Below are positions 1-16,100 of a DNA stretch of 64,000 bases, in pieces. The stretch spans positions 5,280,687 through 5,344,686 of the forward strand of contig CM022676.1 in the NCBI GenBank assembly GCA_012295275.1, read 5' to 3'. The notes beneath the pieces are model-generated. The model was not told the DNA's origin, made no database searches, and was given only the letters and a program-made list of their open reading frames with translations. The stretch comes from Chrysomallon squamiferum (Eukaryota; Mollusca; Gastropoda; Neomphalida; Peltospiridae). Each line of letters begins with the position of its first letter. Positions within the stretch are counted from its first letter, which is position 1. A program made the translations under genes and the position numbers.

Positions 1-181
1 CTAAATACTTTTAGCTATCATGTGTTCCTGCTGTTTCTTGCCTTTAACACAGATGGAAGAGAAGAGACAAAGAAAAAAAACAGAGAGAAATTTTTTTGAA
101 AAATTAGTGTATTTTTGGTACTGTTAGGTTGTTTTATATATATATATACATACATGTGAGTTTTTTATACATATACATGTG

Positions 182-214
<33 letters not shown>

Positions 215-406
215 ATATATATATATGAATGTATGTTTACACATACACACACACAGACACACACATATATACATACATATAGATATATATATCTATATAT
301 ATGAATCAAAATAAAATTATATCATTTCTTAAAGTACTTTGATGCTTACATCTCAGAGAAACATGATGTTACAGATAAGTGATTTTGTTATATATATCTG
401 TTTAAG
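1..406 (+). repeat. Dynein intron with mixed TG/TA/AC microsatellites
   Basis: This is the 3' part of the intron before the first visible dynein exon; it ends in the acceptor TTTAAG at 401-406. A (TG)n tract at about 182-212 is followed by an (AC)n tract at about 241-266, so the two could pair as a hairpin, with (TA)n between and around them. No coding signal was seen. Confidence 0.8.
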
Positions 407-1778
407 GTTGGAGTGAAGTTTCGCACAAGAGCTCTGAAATTTCCAGGACTTATATCTGGATGTACAATGGACTGGTACAGCAAATGGCCCCGAGATGCCC
501 TGGTGGCAGTATCTGGACATTTTCTAAACGCATTTGAAATGCAGGCATCGTCCAGCATCAAAAAAGAAATTGTCAACACCATGGGTATTATTCACGACAA
601 TGTGTCACATATTTGTGTAGAATATTTTGACAGGTAAATATGAGATTTTAATTATTAGCAATAATAGAAAAGATAAATATTCCTATTTTTTTTTTCTAAT
701 TTAATTTAAAAAAAAAAAAATTTCACCTTATCACTTAATGCAGAGAACCGGGAAAAAAAAAGGAAAGACAAATAAAAGAAGAAGAGTAAATGACAACCAA
801 AAAAATCACTGACAAACAGTTCTAAATATATGTCAAAGTTTTTAAACTTTCTTTGTGGTTTTGTTCTTCTATTTTACCTATTATGATTTAATGCAGAAAA
901 ATTTATATAATAATAATAAAAAGAATAATATCAATAAATAAAAAAAAAAATTAAAATATAAAAATCTAAAACAAACAGCCATCAATATATAAAGAAGTTT
1001 TTGCCTTTTCTTGAATGACTCATAATAAAAGAGAAATTCTCCAACTATCCACAAAGCAATCTATTATATCAAGATCCTTTATTGCTAACAAATCTTTGTT
1101 CCTATTAAAAAATAATAATGATTATGCTAAAGTATTTGAACTAATTCTTACTAACAGTCATGTATTTTGTACATAATATATACCTGTTAGAAAAAGTTTA
1201 GCTGAAACATTATTAATCACCATGACAAAATGCAGATCTCATATGTTTAAGACTACTGAAACAGAAATTTATTTCTTTATTTTTTATTTTTTTTTATTTC
1301 CAAGGTTCCGTCGTCAAACTCACGTAACACCAAAATCATATCTTTCATTCTTAAATGGCTATAAAATGGTCTACAAAGAAAAACTGAAGGAGATTGGGGA
1401 ACTGGTTATCAGAATGAACACTGGACTTGGTAAGCTCAATGAAGCAACACAGTCAGTTGATCTTCTCAGTAAGGAACTGGTACTAAAGGAGAAAGAGCTG
1501 GATATAGCAAATGAAAGAGCAGACGAGGCAAGTACTTAGTTCTGTATACTGAAGTAAAAACAGTAGTAATAATAGTATTCAACATAATAACAGTAATAAT
1601 AATAAGAAGAAGAATAGCAATAATAATAACAACAATAATAAAAGCAATACTAATAATTATATTGATAAGAAAAATGATAATATAATAATAGCAACAACAA
1701 CAATAATAATAAAAATGATAATAACAACAACAGTAACAATAACAATAATAATAGCAATAACAATAATAATAACAATAG

Positions 1779-1830
<52 letters not shown>

Positions 1831-4519
1831 CTATGTTCCAAGACAGTGGTGCATTTAACAGATATAGAAACTCGTTTCACATGTCAAACAAACAAAAAGC
1901 AATGGGTAGAAAATTATGCATAACATCTTTCATTAACAGAATATCAATCTCCAAAAAATCCTTACCGCTATTATGACAGTCAAATTTGCTAAATGTAACA
2001 GGTTTTGGCTGAAGTCACTCAAAGTGCCCAGGCTGCTGAAAGGGTGAAACAAGAGGTGCAGAAAGTGAAAGACAAAGCCCAGAAAATTGTCGATGAAATC
2101 AATGTGGACAAAGCAGTAGCAGAAGAGAAGCTAGAAGCAGCAAAACCAGCTTTAGCAGAAGCTGAAGCAGCTCTACAGGTTTAGTGTTTGTGAAGACTTA
2201 GACCAATCATGTCAAAAATGGACTGAATATCTGTCTGTCTATGGATCTCTGTCTTGCTATCAGTTTATCTTTCTTTCTCCCATCTCTCTCAGCAACTCAT
2301 TCTTTCTCTTGTTTCTTTCTCCCATCTCTCTTTCTTCTGTCTCATTTTGTTCCATCTCTCTTTCTCCCATCTTTCTTCCATCCCACTTTCTTCCATTTCT
2401 CTTCCATCTCTCTTATTTAATCGCTTTCTCTCTCTTTAACACATTTTTGCTTTCTCAATAAACACTTTCATTCTTTCTTTCTGTATTTTCATCTGTTTCT
2501 GTCTCCCTTAAATTATCTCCTTTGTAGTTAGAGAGATCGTTAAATAACAATATAATAATTGCCAATAAGCAGAATGTGGAAAACTGATAAGTTAATGGTG
2601 TTCATTTTTGATTATGAACTTTTTTTTTTTTCTTTTTTCTTTTTTGCCAATTCATTTAGACTATCAAACCAACTGATATTGCTACGGTGAAAAAACTGGG
2701 CAAGCCACCTCATCTGATTATGAGAATCATGGATTGTGTGCTGCTACTTCTCCAAAAGAAAATTGACTCAGTGCAGAAGGATCCGGAAAGGCCCTGCCCT
2801 AAACCTTCTTGGAGTGAATCACTCAAGGTATGTCTGATGATTCCATCTTAAATGCATTTCACACATGGAATCCTTAGCCAACCCTAGCTCCCATGATGCC
2901 AAGTTCATTTAGTTTGATCCAGGTTTTTGATCAGCTTGGTCACTTCAACCAATTTTGAATGTGTTATCTATACTAAACTTTCATCATATTTGTATTTCTT
3001 ATCTTTTTTTTCATACCTTATGGATTAACATTTCGTTTGATTTGTTTATTAAATGACACATTTATTAAATTAAGGATTAGAATTTAGGTCAGTAATTATT
3101 GGCTCCCACATCTTAGCATCTTCCCAATTTCGTTATATAATTATTATACATTTTTTAATTTTTTTTATTTAGAAAATGATTGCTTAACCAGAAATAAATA
3201 AAACAATAAGCTGAAAGCATATTTATAGGCTCTTATCATGACAAGTAGTTTTAAATATGCATTTGCATGTGAGTGAACAATAATTGGTATTATTTATTCT
3301 TCTGTGATGTTTCTCTCTCTATTGTATCCCAGTTGCTAATAACATCATTTTTATCATGACAAGTAGTTTTCTTATCATGACAAGTAGTTTTAAATATGCT
3401 TTGCATGTGAGTGAACAATGATTGGTATTATTTATTCTTCTGTGATGTTTCTTTCTCTATCATATCCCAGTTGCTAATAACAATCATTTTTATTACAGCT
3501 GATGGCAGGAGCTAGCTTTCTGCAGAATCTGGTGAACTTCCCTAAAGACTCAATTAACGCAGAGACAGTGGAGTTGCTGGAACCATACACACTCATGGAG
3601 GACTACAACATGGAAACTGCTAAGAAAGTCTCCGGTAACGTCGCAGGTCTTTTGGCCTGGACAAAAGCCATGTCCTTCTTCTTTGGAATAAACAAGGAAG
3701 TGTTGCCCCTTAAGGTAAGCAGAATCAGTATTGAACAGAAGCTCAGATTTGTATGCTAATACCTGCAAGAAATGGAAAGAGGAAGAAGAAATGTTTTGTT
3801 TAATGATGCTGTTGACACTGTTTTGGTTGGTGGTTATATTTTTATATGATATATGGATAAGCATATTGAGAAGAGAAATTCTCTGTTCTTTTTTCAAAAG
3901 GGCCACTCTAAATATAATTTTGTTCTCATTTACCCAAATCATTTTCAGGAATTATCAGAGGTCTGAGAAAATTTAAGAACTGTTATAATCAAAAATAATT
4001 TATTTTTAATTTAACAAAGATTATTGTTTTGACAGGCAAATTTGGCCAAACAAGCAGCCAAGCTAGACGTTGCTACCAAAGAACTGAATGCTGCTCAGCT
4101 TATGCTGGATGAGAAACAGAAAGAACTTGACGCAGTACAAGCAGTGTATGACACTGCCATGAGAGAAAAACAGGTAAAGTTTACGAAGGATTCGTTCTCA
4201 AAAAACATAGTTAGTAATCCAGTATTCACTGTTTTATTTGCACACAGACATCTACTTGTCCAAAAACATAGTTAGTCATCCAGTATTCGTTACTTCATTT
4301 GTACATGTTTTTCTGTCTTTCTTTCCCTCTCTGGGTATGTGTATGTGTGTGTGTGTGTTTGTGTACATATATATATATATATTATTTCCAGACTCTCATG
4401 GATGATGCTGAGTCTTGCCGACGTCGTATGAGTGCTGCTTCCACTCTGATTGGTGGTTTGGCAGGAGAAAAAGTACGTTGGACAGATCAGTGCAAAGAGT
4501 TCAAGGCTCAGATTGAACG
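407..4519 (+). CDS. DNAH5: Dynein exons: end of AAA4, stalk and microtubule-binding domain
   Basis: Exons are 407-633, 1305-1527, 2002-2178, 2660-2827, 3499-3714, 4036-4173 and 4392-4519. The first carries the AAA4 end ([12 protein letters not shown]). The next two encode coiled coil 1, rich in Lys, Glu and Ala heptads ([13 protein letters not shown]). Exon 2660-2827 and the start of 3499-3714 form the microtubule-binding tip ([20 protein letters not shown]). Coiled coil 2 follows ([20 protein letters not shown]) and ends in [17 protein letters not shown]. The intron after 1527 begins GCAAGT rather than GT; only this GC-AG reading keeps the family sequence ADE-VLAEV. Intron 2828-3498 contains a tandem duplication. 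Confidence 0.95.
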
Positions 4520-4546
4520 GTAGATTTTTCATTTATTATCTCACTT

Positions 4547-4622
<76 letters not shown>

Positions 4623-7409
4623 TTGACACATAATTTTCTCTCTATCTGTTGGTATCTCTCCCTGTCTCATAATTATATTTATATGTATGTATATGTATGT
4701 TTTGACACATAATTTTCTCTCTATCTGTTGGTATCTCTCATAATTATATTTATATATGTATATATGTACATATGTGTGTGTGCCTGCCTGTCTGTCTCTC
4801 TCTCTGTTCATTTGCCTAACTTTTTTCTGCATTGTTTTACAGATTAGTTGGTGATGTGTTGCTGTGTACAGGCTTCTTGTCATACTCAGGTCCATTTAAT
4901 CAGGAATTTCGTACGAAGCTGCTAACTAACTGGAATAAGGAGATGAAGAATCGACACATTCCCTACACTCCTGACATCAACCTCATAGCCATGCTGGTTG
5001 ATAATCCCACTGTAAGTTCACATCTTATACAACTAAACAACCCTAATTTGCATTTTCCTTGATAATTTTGAAAATTTTGTTAAAAAAAAACATTTTTAAA
5101 AAAAGGCCACTGAAAACTTACAAAGTTACCAGTCTTTATATATCCATCAAATGGTTTTGTACATTTCAGTTTGTCATACTGACTAAAAATCTCCTCACAT
5201 TTTCCAAATCTATGGTTTTACATGAATTAAGTAATATTTAACAACATGATAATTGCCTTTTGTGTTATTTTTGTATAGAGATAAAAAGAAAGAAAAATGA
5301 ATTGCTGCCATTCGGAGTCTACTTTTAAATTCAGCAGCAGATCTTTCAAATTTGTCTTCATGTTAGCATCATGTCTTTGAACTCTAAGTTCTTCTACTAA
5401 TATGTCTTACAAGGAAGCAAAATCACATGTGACAAACCACATTTCATCACTGAATTAAAAATCTTGTTGTGAAATAATCACCATAAGCTTCAAAATCCAC
5501 TCATTTATGATGTAATGGTTACGAAAATCTAAATTAATTATATTTATTTGGTAAGCTCTATTAACAACTTTCAGAATGCTTTGTTGGCAGATTTGATAAT
5601 GTTGTTTATTGATATTACTGACCTTACATTCAGATTGGTGAATGGAATATTCAGGGTCTGCCCAATGATGATTTGTCCATACAGAATGGCATTATCACTA
5701 CAAAGGCAGCTCGATTTCCTCTGCTTATTGACCCCCAGGGCCAGGGAAAAACCTGGGTGAAAAACAGAGAAAAAGAAAATGATTTACAGGTATGAATAAA
5801 TTAGTACGTATTATTAACTTGAAGCAGTAGTTTGATAGAATTGCTGTGAGAATTGTATCAAATGTTGTGTTTTGATGAATGAATTGAGATCTGAATGAAA
5901 ATAGTCATAGACAGGATGATATTTAAATAGAATATTTTGCACAAATCTTTAGAAGAAAAAGAATAGACCTGTATTAAAATTTGTAAAACTATTTGGGTAT
6001 TGTTTAAAATTTAGATCATTAACATTTTAATAATGAATCATTATTGAAAAATTATTTATGTTACATTTTGTTTGGATTTATAGTTAAAAATTTATAAAAT
6101 AATTTTTGTTTTTTTTTTTTTGTTATTTACCTTTTTGCTAATTATTCTCAGGTAACTTCGTTAAATCACAAGTACTTTAGAACTCACCTGGAAGACTGTT
6201 TGTCCTTGGGACGACCTTTATTGATAGAGGATGTATCAGAAGAGCTGGATCCTGCTCTTGACAATGTTCTTGAGAAAAACTTCATCAAGTCTGGCACAAC
6301 CCTGAAGGTACTTATTCCTTAAAATAGTTTTTGTCTTTACAGATCTATTGTTATTGGTATCTTTTTTTTTTATTTCTCAGTCTTTTACAATGTAACTAAA
6401 TGAGAAAAGCAGTAATATTATTAACACTGTATATATTTATATACACACTACATCATGATTTTGAAGCAACAGTATGACTAAAAATATATTAACTGCCCTA
6501 AATTAAAATATATGTACAATGAGGGTGAAATGCCTTAAAGGGTGTATAGAGATTCAGGATGTATATTTAAGGAGATTTCTTTTTGTTATTTCTTTTGTTT
6601 TTTTTCTGTTTTTTCCTTATTTTATCTTTTTAAATTGAAAATGTTAGAAAGAAATATTGGTTTAAACATGATGCTGTGAAAAAATAAGTTATGAACTCTT
6701 TATGTACCTTGAAGTGATCAGTTCATTTTACTGAAAATCAAACTTTGTAACTAATAAAGTATGACCAGCCATCAAGTGAACATACACATAGATATTAATT
6801 TTCAATGGCTTATTCATATACATATAATAAGGAAGTATTGATAAACATTTAGACAAAGCTTATAGTAATAGACATGATTATTTGTTATAATCTGATATAC
6901 ATACATATGGATACTTGAATATGTAATTTGGTTAAAAATATTTTACATTCATCATTTAGTAATTTTATATCACTTTAATCAAATATAAATAACTTTAATT
7001 GAAAAAACAAAAACAAAAAACAAAAACAAAATAAAGAAAAAAGAAAAAGACAGTATTCTTAATTCTCAATAAAACTATTAAAATGTTTACAAGTTTTATT
7101 TCAGTGGGTTAATTGTTTTTGCAATAGTTGTTTTCTTGGTAGGTTTTTATTATTATTTTAATTATTATTTTTTTTTTTATACTACCATTTTCTTCTTTTA
7201 AGGTGAAAGTGGGTGACAAAGAAGTGGACATAATGAAAGGTTTCTACCTGTACATCACAACAAAACTGGCTAACCCATCATACACACCTGAGGTAACTTT
7301 ATATACAGAATGGTTATCAAGCCATTCTTCCCAGTCTGTTTCACCTTTTACTCCTAATAACACAGCATGTGTTTATATCTATCTATCTATACATATAAAC
7401 ACACACACT

Positions 7410-7460
<51 letters not shown>

Positions 7461-10400
7461 TGTATTTTTGAGTATGTCTCAAAATATATAATAAGTAAAA
7501 ATATAAATAAAATGAGGGTGAATTACCATAGAAAATACAGAACATATTGAGATATAGTACAATATATTCATATATCTATATTCATACAAGCATACATTTG
7601 TTCATTTAGTTATTTGTTTTATTCTGTTTATTTATTTATTATTTTATTTCTTTCATTTTATTTTGTTTATTTATTTATTTATTTATTTATTTATTTCATG
7701 TGATAACATCCAGTTTAAAATTGTGTGTACATTTTGTCTGTCTTCATTTGAACAATTAAAGCAGAGTTCATCTTAAATCTATTTAATTTGTAATATTCAC
7801 TTCAGTTTTTATTTATTTATTTTGGATTTTTAATCTCACTGACTAAATTTGTTTATAATATTTAATTAATAATTAATTCAGGTTAGTGCGAGAACATCCA
7901 TTATTGACTTCACTGTGACCATGAAAGGTTTGGAAGACCAGCTGCTGGGCCGTGTCATTCTTACTGAGAAATATGTTAGTGTTTTAACTCTGTGTGCATT
8001 TGTGTGTGTGTCTGTGTGTCTGTGCGTGTCTGTGCTTATAGCAGTGTACAGTTGTTGGATTGTTGTTTTGTTTCTGTTAGTGTCATTATATGTGTGTGTG
8101 TAGTTGTGTATGTACATATACCTGCATTAATATACACCTATGTGTAATTGTATGTATGTTTGTGTATCTGTGTATGTGTGTTTTTGTGTGGTGTGTTTGT
8201 GTGTATGTGTGAGTATGGGTGTATATTTTTTCAGATACATTTCTATAACATTAATTATACCTAAACTATGAATAAAAAAATAATAATGATTTTTGTTTCT
8301 GATTTTATCCAACTGGATTTCAGAATTTTAACATTTTTAAAAATAATGTTTCTTAACTGATAGATTTTAAAAATGTTTTATTTATTCTTAATTGAATATT
8401 TGATAGATAATTAATTAATTTTTTTTTTAGGAACTGGAAGATGAGAGAGTGACTCTGGTAAAAGACGTATTAGCTAATAAAAGAAAAATGCAAGAACTTG
8501 AAGATAATCTGCTTTATAAGCTGACCAGTATTCAGGTTTGCAGAAAATATTCTAACACTTATTAATCTACATTCTCATCTACATACTTAAAATGATTTAC
8601 TGATATCTATGTAAAGGGGAGGAATACATGTACAAGTATGCATAACAAGAAGTGTTTGACAAGCTACAAATTCATTTTTGTTTACCAACAGCAGATTACT
8701 TCAGCTGTTGGATAAAACTATATGGCCAGTTCATTTAATGAGATCAGTTGGAAAACATTCTATCATTGGTGATTGGATGTTGATACTTGTAAAGGCTGAT
8801 ACAGCACACTAAACCAAAAATAACCAAAACAAACAAAAAAAACAACCCACAAATTCTGTTTTCCAATAGGGGGAAAAAAAAGTTTCTTTTATATGCGTCT
8901 TTGCATTGTTAAAACCAGTTAGTATCAAATGGATGTTGTTTGAGAATTATATTGTTTGGTCTTTGTCTTACACAAAATCATAGATCCACATTTATTATTG
9001 AGCAGTACTGTGTTGCAGTGACATTAAATAGCGGTGTTGTTTTCATACATTTTTAAACTATTTTAACCACTATCTGGTATCCAGTGATTGACGCAGGATA
9101 TTTGTTATTACAAAAATTGTTTAGAGTGTATATGTATATTGTTAAAATTTGTTCATTTGTTATTAATTTGTATCTCTAACAGGGTTTAGTTAGGGATGTT
9201 TCATGTACATAATTCCATAAATGAAAAGTGTCAATTGTTGTTTTGACTCTGTATATGTTTGTGTATGTGTATGCATGTGTTTGTGTGTAGTTGTGTCTGT
9301 ATGTATACCTGTGTGTAATGTATACCTGTGTGTAATGTGTTTATGTTTATCTATATGTGTGTGTAGTTGTGTGTATGTTTGTGTTTCTGTGTCTAAGGGT
9401 GGCATACCTGAATGCACGATGATGACTTAAAACTGGAGACTGAAAATATACCAAATATATAATTAAATAAAATCTTTTTTTTTCTTTCTACAGGGTTCAC
9501 TAGTTGATGATGAGTCACTGATTGAAGTTTTGACTAACACCAAAATAACAGCAGCTGAAGTTAGTGAGAAACTTGCCATAGCAGCAGAAACAGAAATAAA
9601 AATTAATGAGGCTCGTGAAGAATTTAGACCAGGTCATTATTTTACATTAAATATTTATTAGTACATTAGTATATAATTTGTTAATATGTATTTCATTAAA
9701 GTGTTTTCTGTAATGAAAAAAAAAACTAACAACTGAACTAGACTGTAGTTATTCCATTATGCTTAGATTTTTTTTTTCTTATTGAACTTCATACTAAATC
9801 TTTGTTAATAATAAAGTATAATGATAAAATGAGGAGCCTAAAACATAATTTTTTTCAAAAATGTATTTTATAATGATTCATGTAGAAGTTAAAAAAGAAA
9901 AAATTATAATTAAAAAAGAAAAGTGAATGAATCCTCACTTTTTAATTAATAAATTATCATAAAATAGTGGAAAAATGTTAGTCCCTGTACAACCTTACAG
10001 GCTTGATAATAATATTATTGTCATATTTAATTAGTTGTAAAGAACAGGACAGACTAAATCAATGACTTTATATTTATTTTCATTGTTTTGTCCATAGCAA
10101 TGTGGGTGACAATGTGCTTGTGTGTGAGTGTGTTTTTGTGTGTGTCTGTGTGTGTACATGTGTCTGAGTGTGTTTCTGTGTATGTATGTGTGTCTCTGTA
10201 TGTATCTGTGTGTCTGTGAACATGTATGATTTGAAACTGAAAAGATACTGAATTGCCTTGGTACAGTATTAAAATTTCTCCATGTTGTTATTCTTCAGTT
10301 GCTACTCGGGGCAGTATTCTGTATTTTCTTATCTGTGATATGAGCATGGTTAACTGTATGTATCAGCTGTCTCTCAACCAGTTTCTGGGAATATTTGATC

Positions 10401-10487
10401 ATTCCATGTCTAAGTATAATAGAACTATTTTAATTTAATTGTTCATTTATATACATATTAATATTAGCTTGTATTCATAGTATCCTA

Positions 10488-10531
<44 letters not shown>

Positions 10532-11530
10532 ATGTATGCACATTCATGCATTGTTAGTAAGATTAGAAAAAGATGCTGATATTTAGATAAAATAAATAGA
10601 TGTTAGTGGAGAGACAGATAAAAACAAACACAAATATAAATATAAATAGGTGGACAGAAAGATAGATATATAAGAGATCAATTGATTGATTGAATAATAG
10701 ACTGATACAGTGATAGAGAGATGCCAGACAGATAGATAGATAGATAGATAGATAGATATACTGATTAGATTGATATACTGACTGACTGACTGACTGATAG
10801 ACAGAAAAACAGATAGATAGATATAGATAAATAGCTAGATAGACAGGTAGATAGATAGATAGACTGAATGATTGATTGATTTTCTGATTGACTGATAGAT
10901 ATATTGTTTGCTATTAACTTGACAGAAGAAGGGAAACAGACAAATTTTCAGTAAAAAAAATTTATCACATATAACACATCAATAAACCTGGTAATAAATC
11001 TATTTCATTATTTATTTTAAAAAGTCACTATTCAGTTTCGCACAATTGTTACATAATATCACCATACAATTATATGACTTCTGCATCTGAAGTCTGCATC
11101 TGAATTAATTAACAGTTAAAAACCTGATTGAAATATTATTCTTACTCTGCTGTTTCTAGGTCTGAAAAGAATCCAGTCCCTGGGAAGCGAATAGTGAACA
11201 TAATGAATTACTTGACTTTTGCTGCGTTTCGTTACACCTGTCGCAGTTTGTATGAAGAACACAAATTTCTCTTCACTCTGCTCATGGCACTCAAAATGGA
11301 CTTACAGCATGGCACAGTTGCTATTTCAGAATTCCAGATTTTTATAAAAGGTAAACGTAAACCAAAAAAAATAAAATAAATAAAACGAAAGTGACTATTA
11401 TAATAAAAGTAATTTTCCTCCTTCCAAATCGAAATCATCATCATCAGTATAATTTGTTATGTTATTTTAATTGATATTTTAATCAGGTTTGTTATTTAAA
11501 TGATTTTATTATTATTATTATTATTATTAC

Positions 11531-11593
<63 letters not shown>

Positions 11594-11726
11594 CATTATT
11601 ATTGCATCAGTCAGGTTAATATTTATTGCAGAAAAGAAAAGTGATTATCCAAATGTTGTTGTTGTTGCTGTCATCATCGTCATCATCATAATTTGTTATG
11701 TTATTTTCACTGATTTTGCTTTTATA

Positions 11727-11778
<52 letters not shown>

Positions 11779-13137
11779 TTGAAATTACTTTAACTTTTAT
11801 GAATTGTTTTATTAAGGTGGGGCTGCCCTTGATCTAAACACTGTGGCACCGAAGCCTTGCAAGTGGATCTCAGACATGACTTGGCTTAACTTGGTACAGC
11901 TCAGCAGTCTCAGGCAGTTTTCAGAAATACTCAACCAGGTAGATATATTAATATCTCTCTTTATTCCTACACACAGGACTCTTGTGTCAGATCAGAAATA
12001 AGTTCTAAATTTTGTTTTGCTAGCCTGGTGATGTTTGTTGCAGTAAATGAAAGTGATTATCTAAATGTTTTGCTTTTCTGCATATTACTAACAGTCTTAC
12101 TGGAGATGACAAAACTTAAGAAAATGAAGTTCAGCAAACAAAATTTTTATGGTTGATAAGATGTGAAAATTTAACTATTTTGAAAAAATAATAAACAATA
12201 AAAAATAAAATGTGACAAAATAATAGTAATAATAATAAAAAAAATTAAAATTAAAAAATAATAATAATAAATTAAAAATTAAAAATTAAAAAATAAATAG
12301 GTATTTATATCAAAGAACATTTACAAAATTTATTCCAAGCCCACTGGCTAGCTTGCAGTTATGATTAATGGTTTAACAATTTATTTTAGTTTTTTATTTT
12401 CTTTAAATCCACATTCAATATTGGCCCTCTGTACATACTTATTTTTGCAATCACATCATTTATTTTAATTTCAGGTTCAAAGACATGAAAGAGATTGGAA
12501 GTCTTGGTTTAGTTCAGAGAGTCCTGAAGAGGAAACAATTCCTGATGGATATTCCTCTTCCCTGGATCCATTCAGAAAGCTTTTACTTGTCAGGTAATAT
12601 TATACTGTTTTACTCTATTTACAATTTTGACAATTTAAATATAATTTACCAATTAAGAGAAAGAGAAAGGTGAAGGAAAATTTTCATTAAAGAGAAAAAA
12701 AAAAAACAGGAAAGAGATATGAAGATGGAGAATATGTAAATAGAGAGATATAGAAAGAAAAAAAAGGAAGATGGTTATGGATCAGTAAGACAAGTGAAAA
12801 AGGGAGAAAAAGATCTGACAGAGAAGTAGAAAGAAAGAAGGATAGAGAGAGAGAGAGACATAGAGTCACAGAAAGAAAGAGAGGTAGAGAAAAAAGAGAA
12901 AGGGAAAGAGACAGAGCTATAGAGAAAGAGAAATATTTGTACATGTATAGAAGAATAGAGATAAAGAGAAAGAGAAAGAAAGAAAAAAGAATGAAAAAAG
13001 GGGATGGAGAAAAAGTAGAGAGAAAGAAAGAAAAGAGACATTGCAAGAGATAGAAGAGAAAGAGAGAGAGACAGAGAAAAAAGATATATACATGAGAGAG
13101 AGAGAGAGAGAGAGAAAGAGAGATATATATACAAGTG

Positions 13138-13169
<32 letters not shown>

Positions 13170-16100
13170 TATGCAAGTGAGATAGAAGAGAGAGAGACAC
13201 ACACACACAGATAATAGATAAAGGGATGCTGTATTAAGCTTTGTCTTTCTTTTCAGATGTTGGTGTCCAGACAGAACTATAGCTCAAGCACGTAAATACG
13301 TCAGTGCATCAATTGGCCATCAGTACACTGAGGCAGTTATCTTGGACTTGGAGAAAATGTGGCATGAAAGTACAACTAATGCTCCTCTTATCTGTCTCCT
13401 GTCCATGGGGTCTGATCCAACCAATGAAATTGAGATTCTGGCAAAGAAGAAAAATATTCGTAAATATTCTTACTAATAAAAGATTGGTGAAAAATTGTAG
13501 GTTAGCGAAGATAGTTTTGAAAATAAACTAGATTGGCTTTTTCTTTAATTTAATTTATTTTACTTTTTTTTTAAAGTTGACTGTAACTTGTTATTAACAT
13601 TGGGAGGAGAACTGCTGAGCTCATCCAGTCAGTGTCCCAGAAATAGTTTATCAAGATATAAAACTTATGCATTTAGTACATGCATAAAATGTTAGTCTGT
13701 TTGCTAATAGAGCTTCTGCTATATTTAAGGAAAGTCGTTTTTGTTTTTACTTAATCTGAAATTTTTTTTTGGTATTTTATTTATAACAACAGCTTATAAA
13801 GCAATCTCAATGGGACAGGGGCAAGAAGTTCATGCAAGAAAGTTAATCGGTCAGTTCATGCACGAAGTGAGTTGAAATATTTATTTTCATTTTTGTTTAT
13901 TCGGTTATAAAAAAGAAGAAGAAAGAAATAGAGTAAAGACTGAGAGTGAATGAGAAAGAAACAAAGAGAGAGTGAGAGAGAGAGAGAGATTGAGTGAGAA
14001 AGGTGGAGAAAAAAGTGAGGGAGAGAGAATGAGAGATAGATGGAGAGAGAGAGAGATTGGAAAAAAAATTAAATAATAATAATTAGAACACTGTATCGAA
14101 TTGGACACTGTATCACATTAACACCAACATTTTGCTAACCTGATCATATGAAACAGCATGTGTTTGCGTTTACTCTTATTTGCATGTACATGTTAACAGA
14201 TACACAGAAAATGTATCTCAGCACTCTAAGATTAAAAATAAGATAACCATAAATTTTATGTCACATGCAAAACTGCTTAAGGCACAGTGAAAAAAACACA
14301 AAAACCAAGTGAATTCAACATAAAAATTCAATATCTTTGGGGTTTTTAGTGGGCTGTATTTTTCTTGTTAAAATGAATGATGGAATTATGGTAAATCACA
14401 CAATCAATCCTTCTCAATTATACACATTGCTGCATTGACTGCTCGATCAAAAGTGGTGATGTATGCTTTCCTGTTAATGAGAAGGTATATATATATATAT
14501 AAAACATCCCTTATTGCTAAGCTATAAGAAAATGATAAAAAGGAACCACAGAGTTACAGGAAAGGCCTTCTTTGCTAAAAACATTATTACAAAAAAAAAA
14601 TTAAAATACACTTAGCTCTAATCCTTAATTAATAACATTTTGAGATTAAATATTTCTTTGTGTCATTATTCATACATACATACCTTCTTTCTTTCTTTCT
14701 TTCATTCATTAACTTATTCATTCATTCATCCATACAACCACCAGGGTGGCTGGGCGCTGCTACAGAATTGTCATTTAGGCCTGAATTTTATGGAGGAGCT
14801 CTTCATAACAGTAACAGAAGGAACTCAAGTCCATGACCAGTTCCGCTTATGGATGACAACAGAGGTTCACCCCCAGTTCCCCATCAGCTTGCTTCAGGTA
14901 CAATAAAAAACGATTTATATGTTATATTAGTTGATTTTTATAACAATCCCATTAGTACTGAAAAGGGTCAACATATGCAAATGACATCTTACTGATAACT
15001 GATAAAAGACAACCCAGGTTTCCTCTCAGATATTATCGTAATGATAAAAATATATTTATAAACCTAATATCAAATTAATTACTTTTTAAAAATAAAAAAT
15101 TTATATATATATGTTGAGTATTTACTAAATTTTAATAAATTATATCTTTAATTATAAAAAATATAAGTGTAAATGTAAGCTCTTCTTATGCTTATCTTTT
15201 ACAGATTTCCATTAAGTTTACAAATGAACCACCGCAAGGCATCAAGGCTGGTCTTAAACGAACATATAACGGTATAACCCAGGAGTTTCTTGATATCATT
15301 AGCATGCCACAGTGGAAGCCCATGCTTTATGGAGTATCATTTTTACACACTGTTGTGCAGGTAAATATATTTTATGAAATTAAAATTGAGAAAAAACATT
15401 AGATATTTTGTTCTTGTATATGAAACCTAAAAGTAAAATAAAAAATAAATAGAAATTGTTATTGTTGTCTTTTAAATGTATAAAAGGATAAAAAAAAAAT
15501 TCTAAGTTTAAAAATGAAAAAAATAAATGTTTTTTCATCTCACCACAATTGTCTTTTAAAATGCACTTATGCTGGGATAAACAAACAAAAACATAAAAAT
15601 AAAAAATAAAAAACAAACACAAAAAGAAATGCCTAAAGCAAATTTTAAAATATGTATTTGAACCATTTGTTCCTGCTACCAGAGGGACACATTAAAGTTG
15701 AGTGATCATGCTGAATTTTGTTTTTCCCATTGTAGGAAAGAAGAAAGTTTGGACCATTGGGCTGGAACATTCCATATGAGTTCAATGCGTCTGACTGGAC
15801 TGCTAGTGTACAGTTTGTACGTAATCATCTCGATGATACTGACATTCGAAAGGTAAAAAACTTTGTTTGATTGTCTGTTAGGAAATTGTAATATAAAAAT
15901 GTGGAATAAGACTCAAATTATTTACCTCAGGATGTCAAAAGAGTTAGCTGTATATCAAATATCTATATATTTATTACTAATATAAGTACACGTTGTTATA
16001 TTATTATCAGTTGAAATGAGAAAATGAACACCAAGAAAAAAACAAAAATTATAATTGAAAGATGATCTTACTGGTTCATAATATTAAACTGTGCATTAAT

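Noticed and set aside
12687-13208. Long minus-strand frames rich in Leu and Ser
   Set aside because: They translate an intronic GA/CT tract, lie antisense to the dynein gene and have no family pattern.
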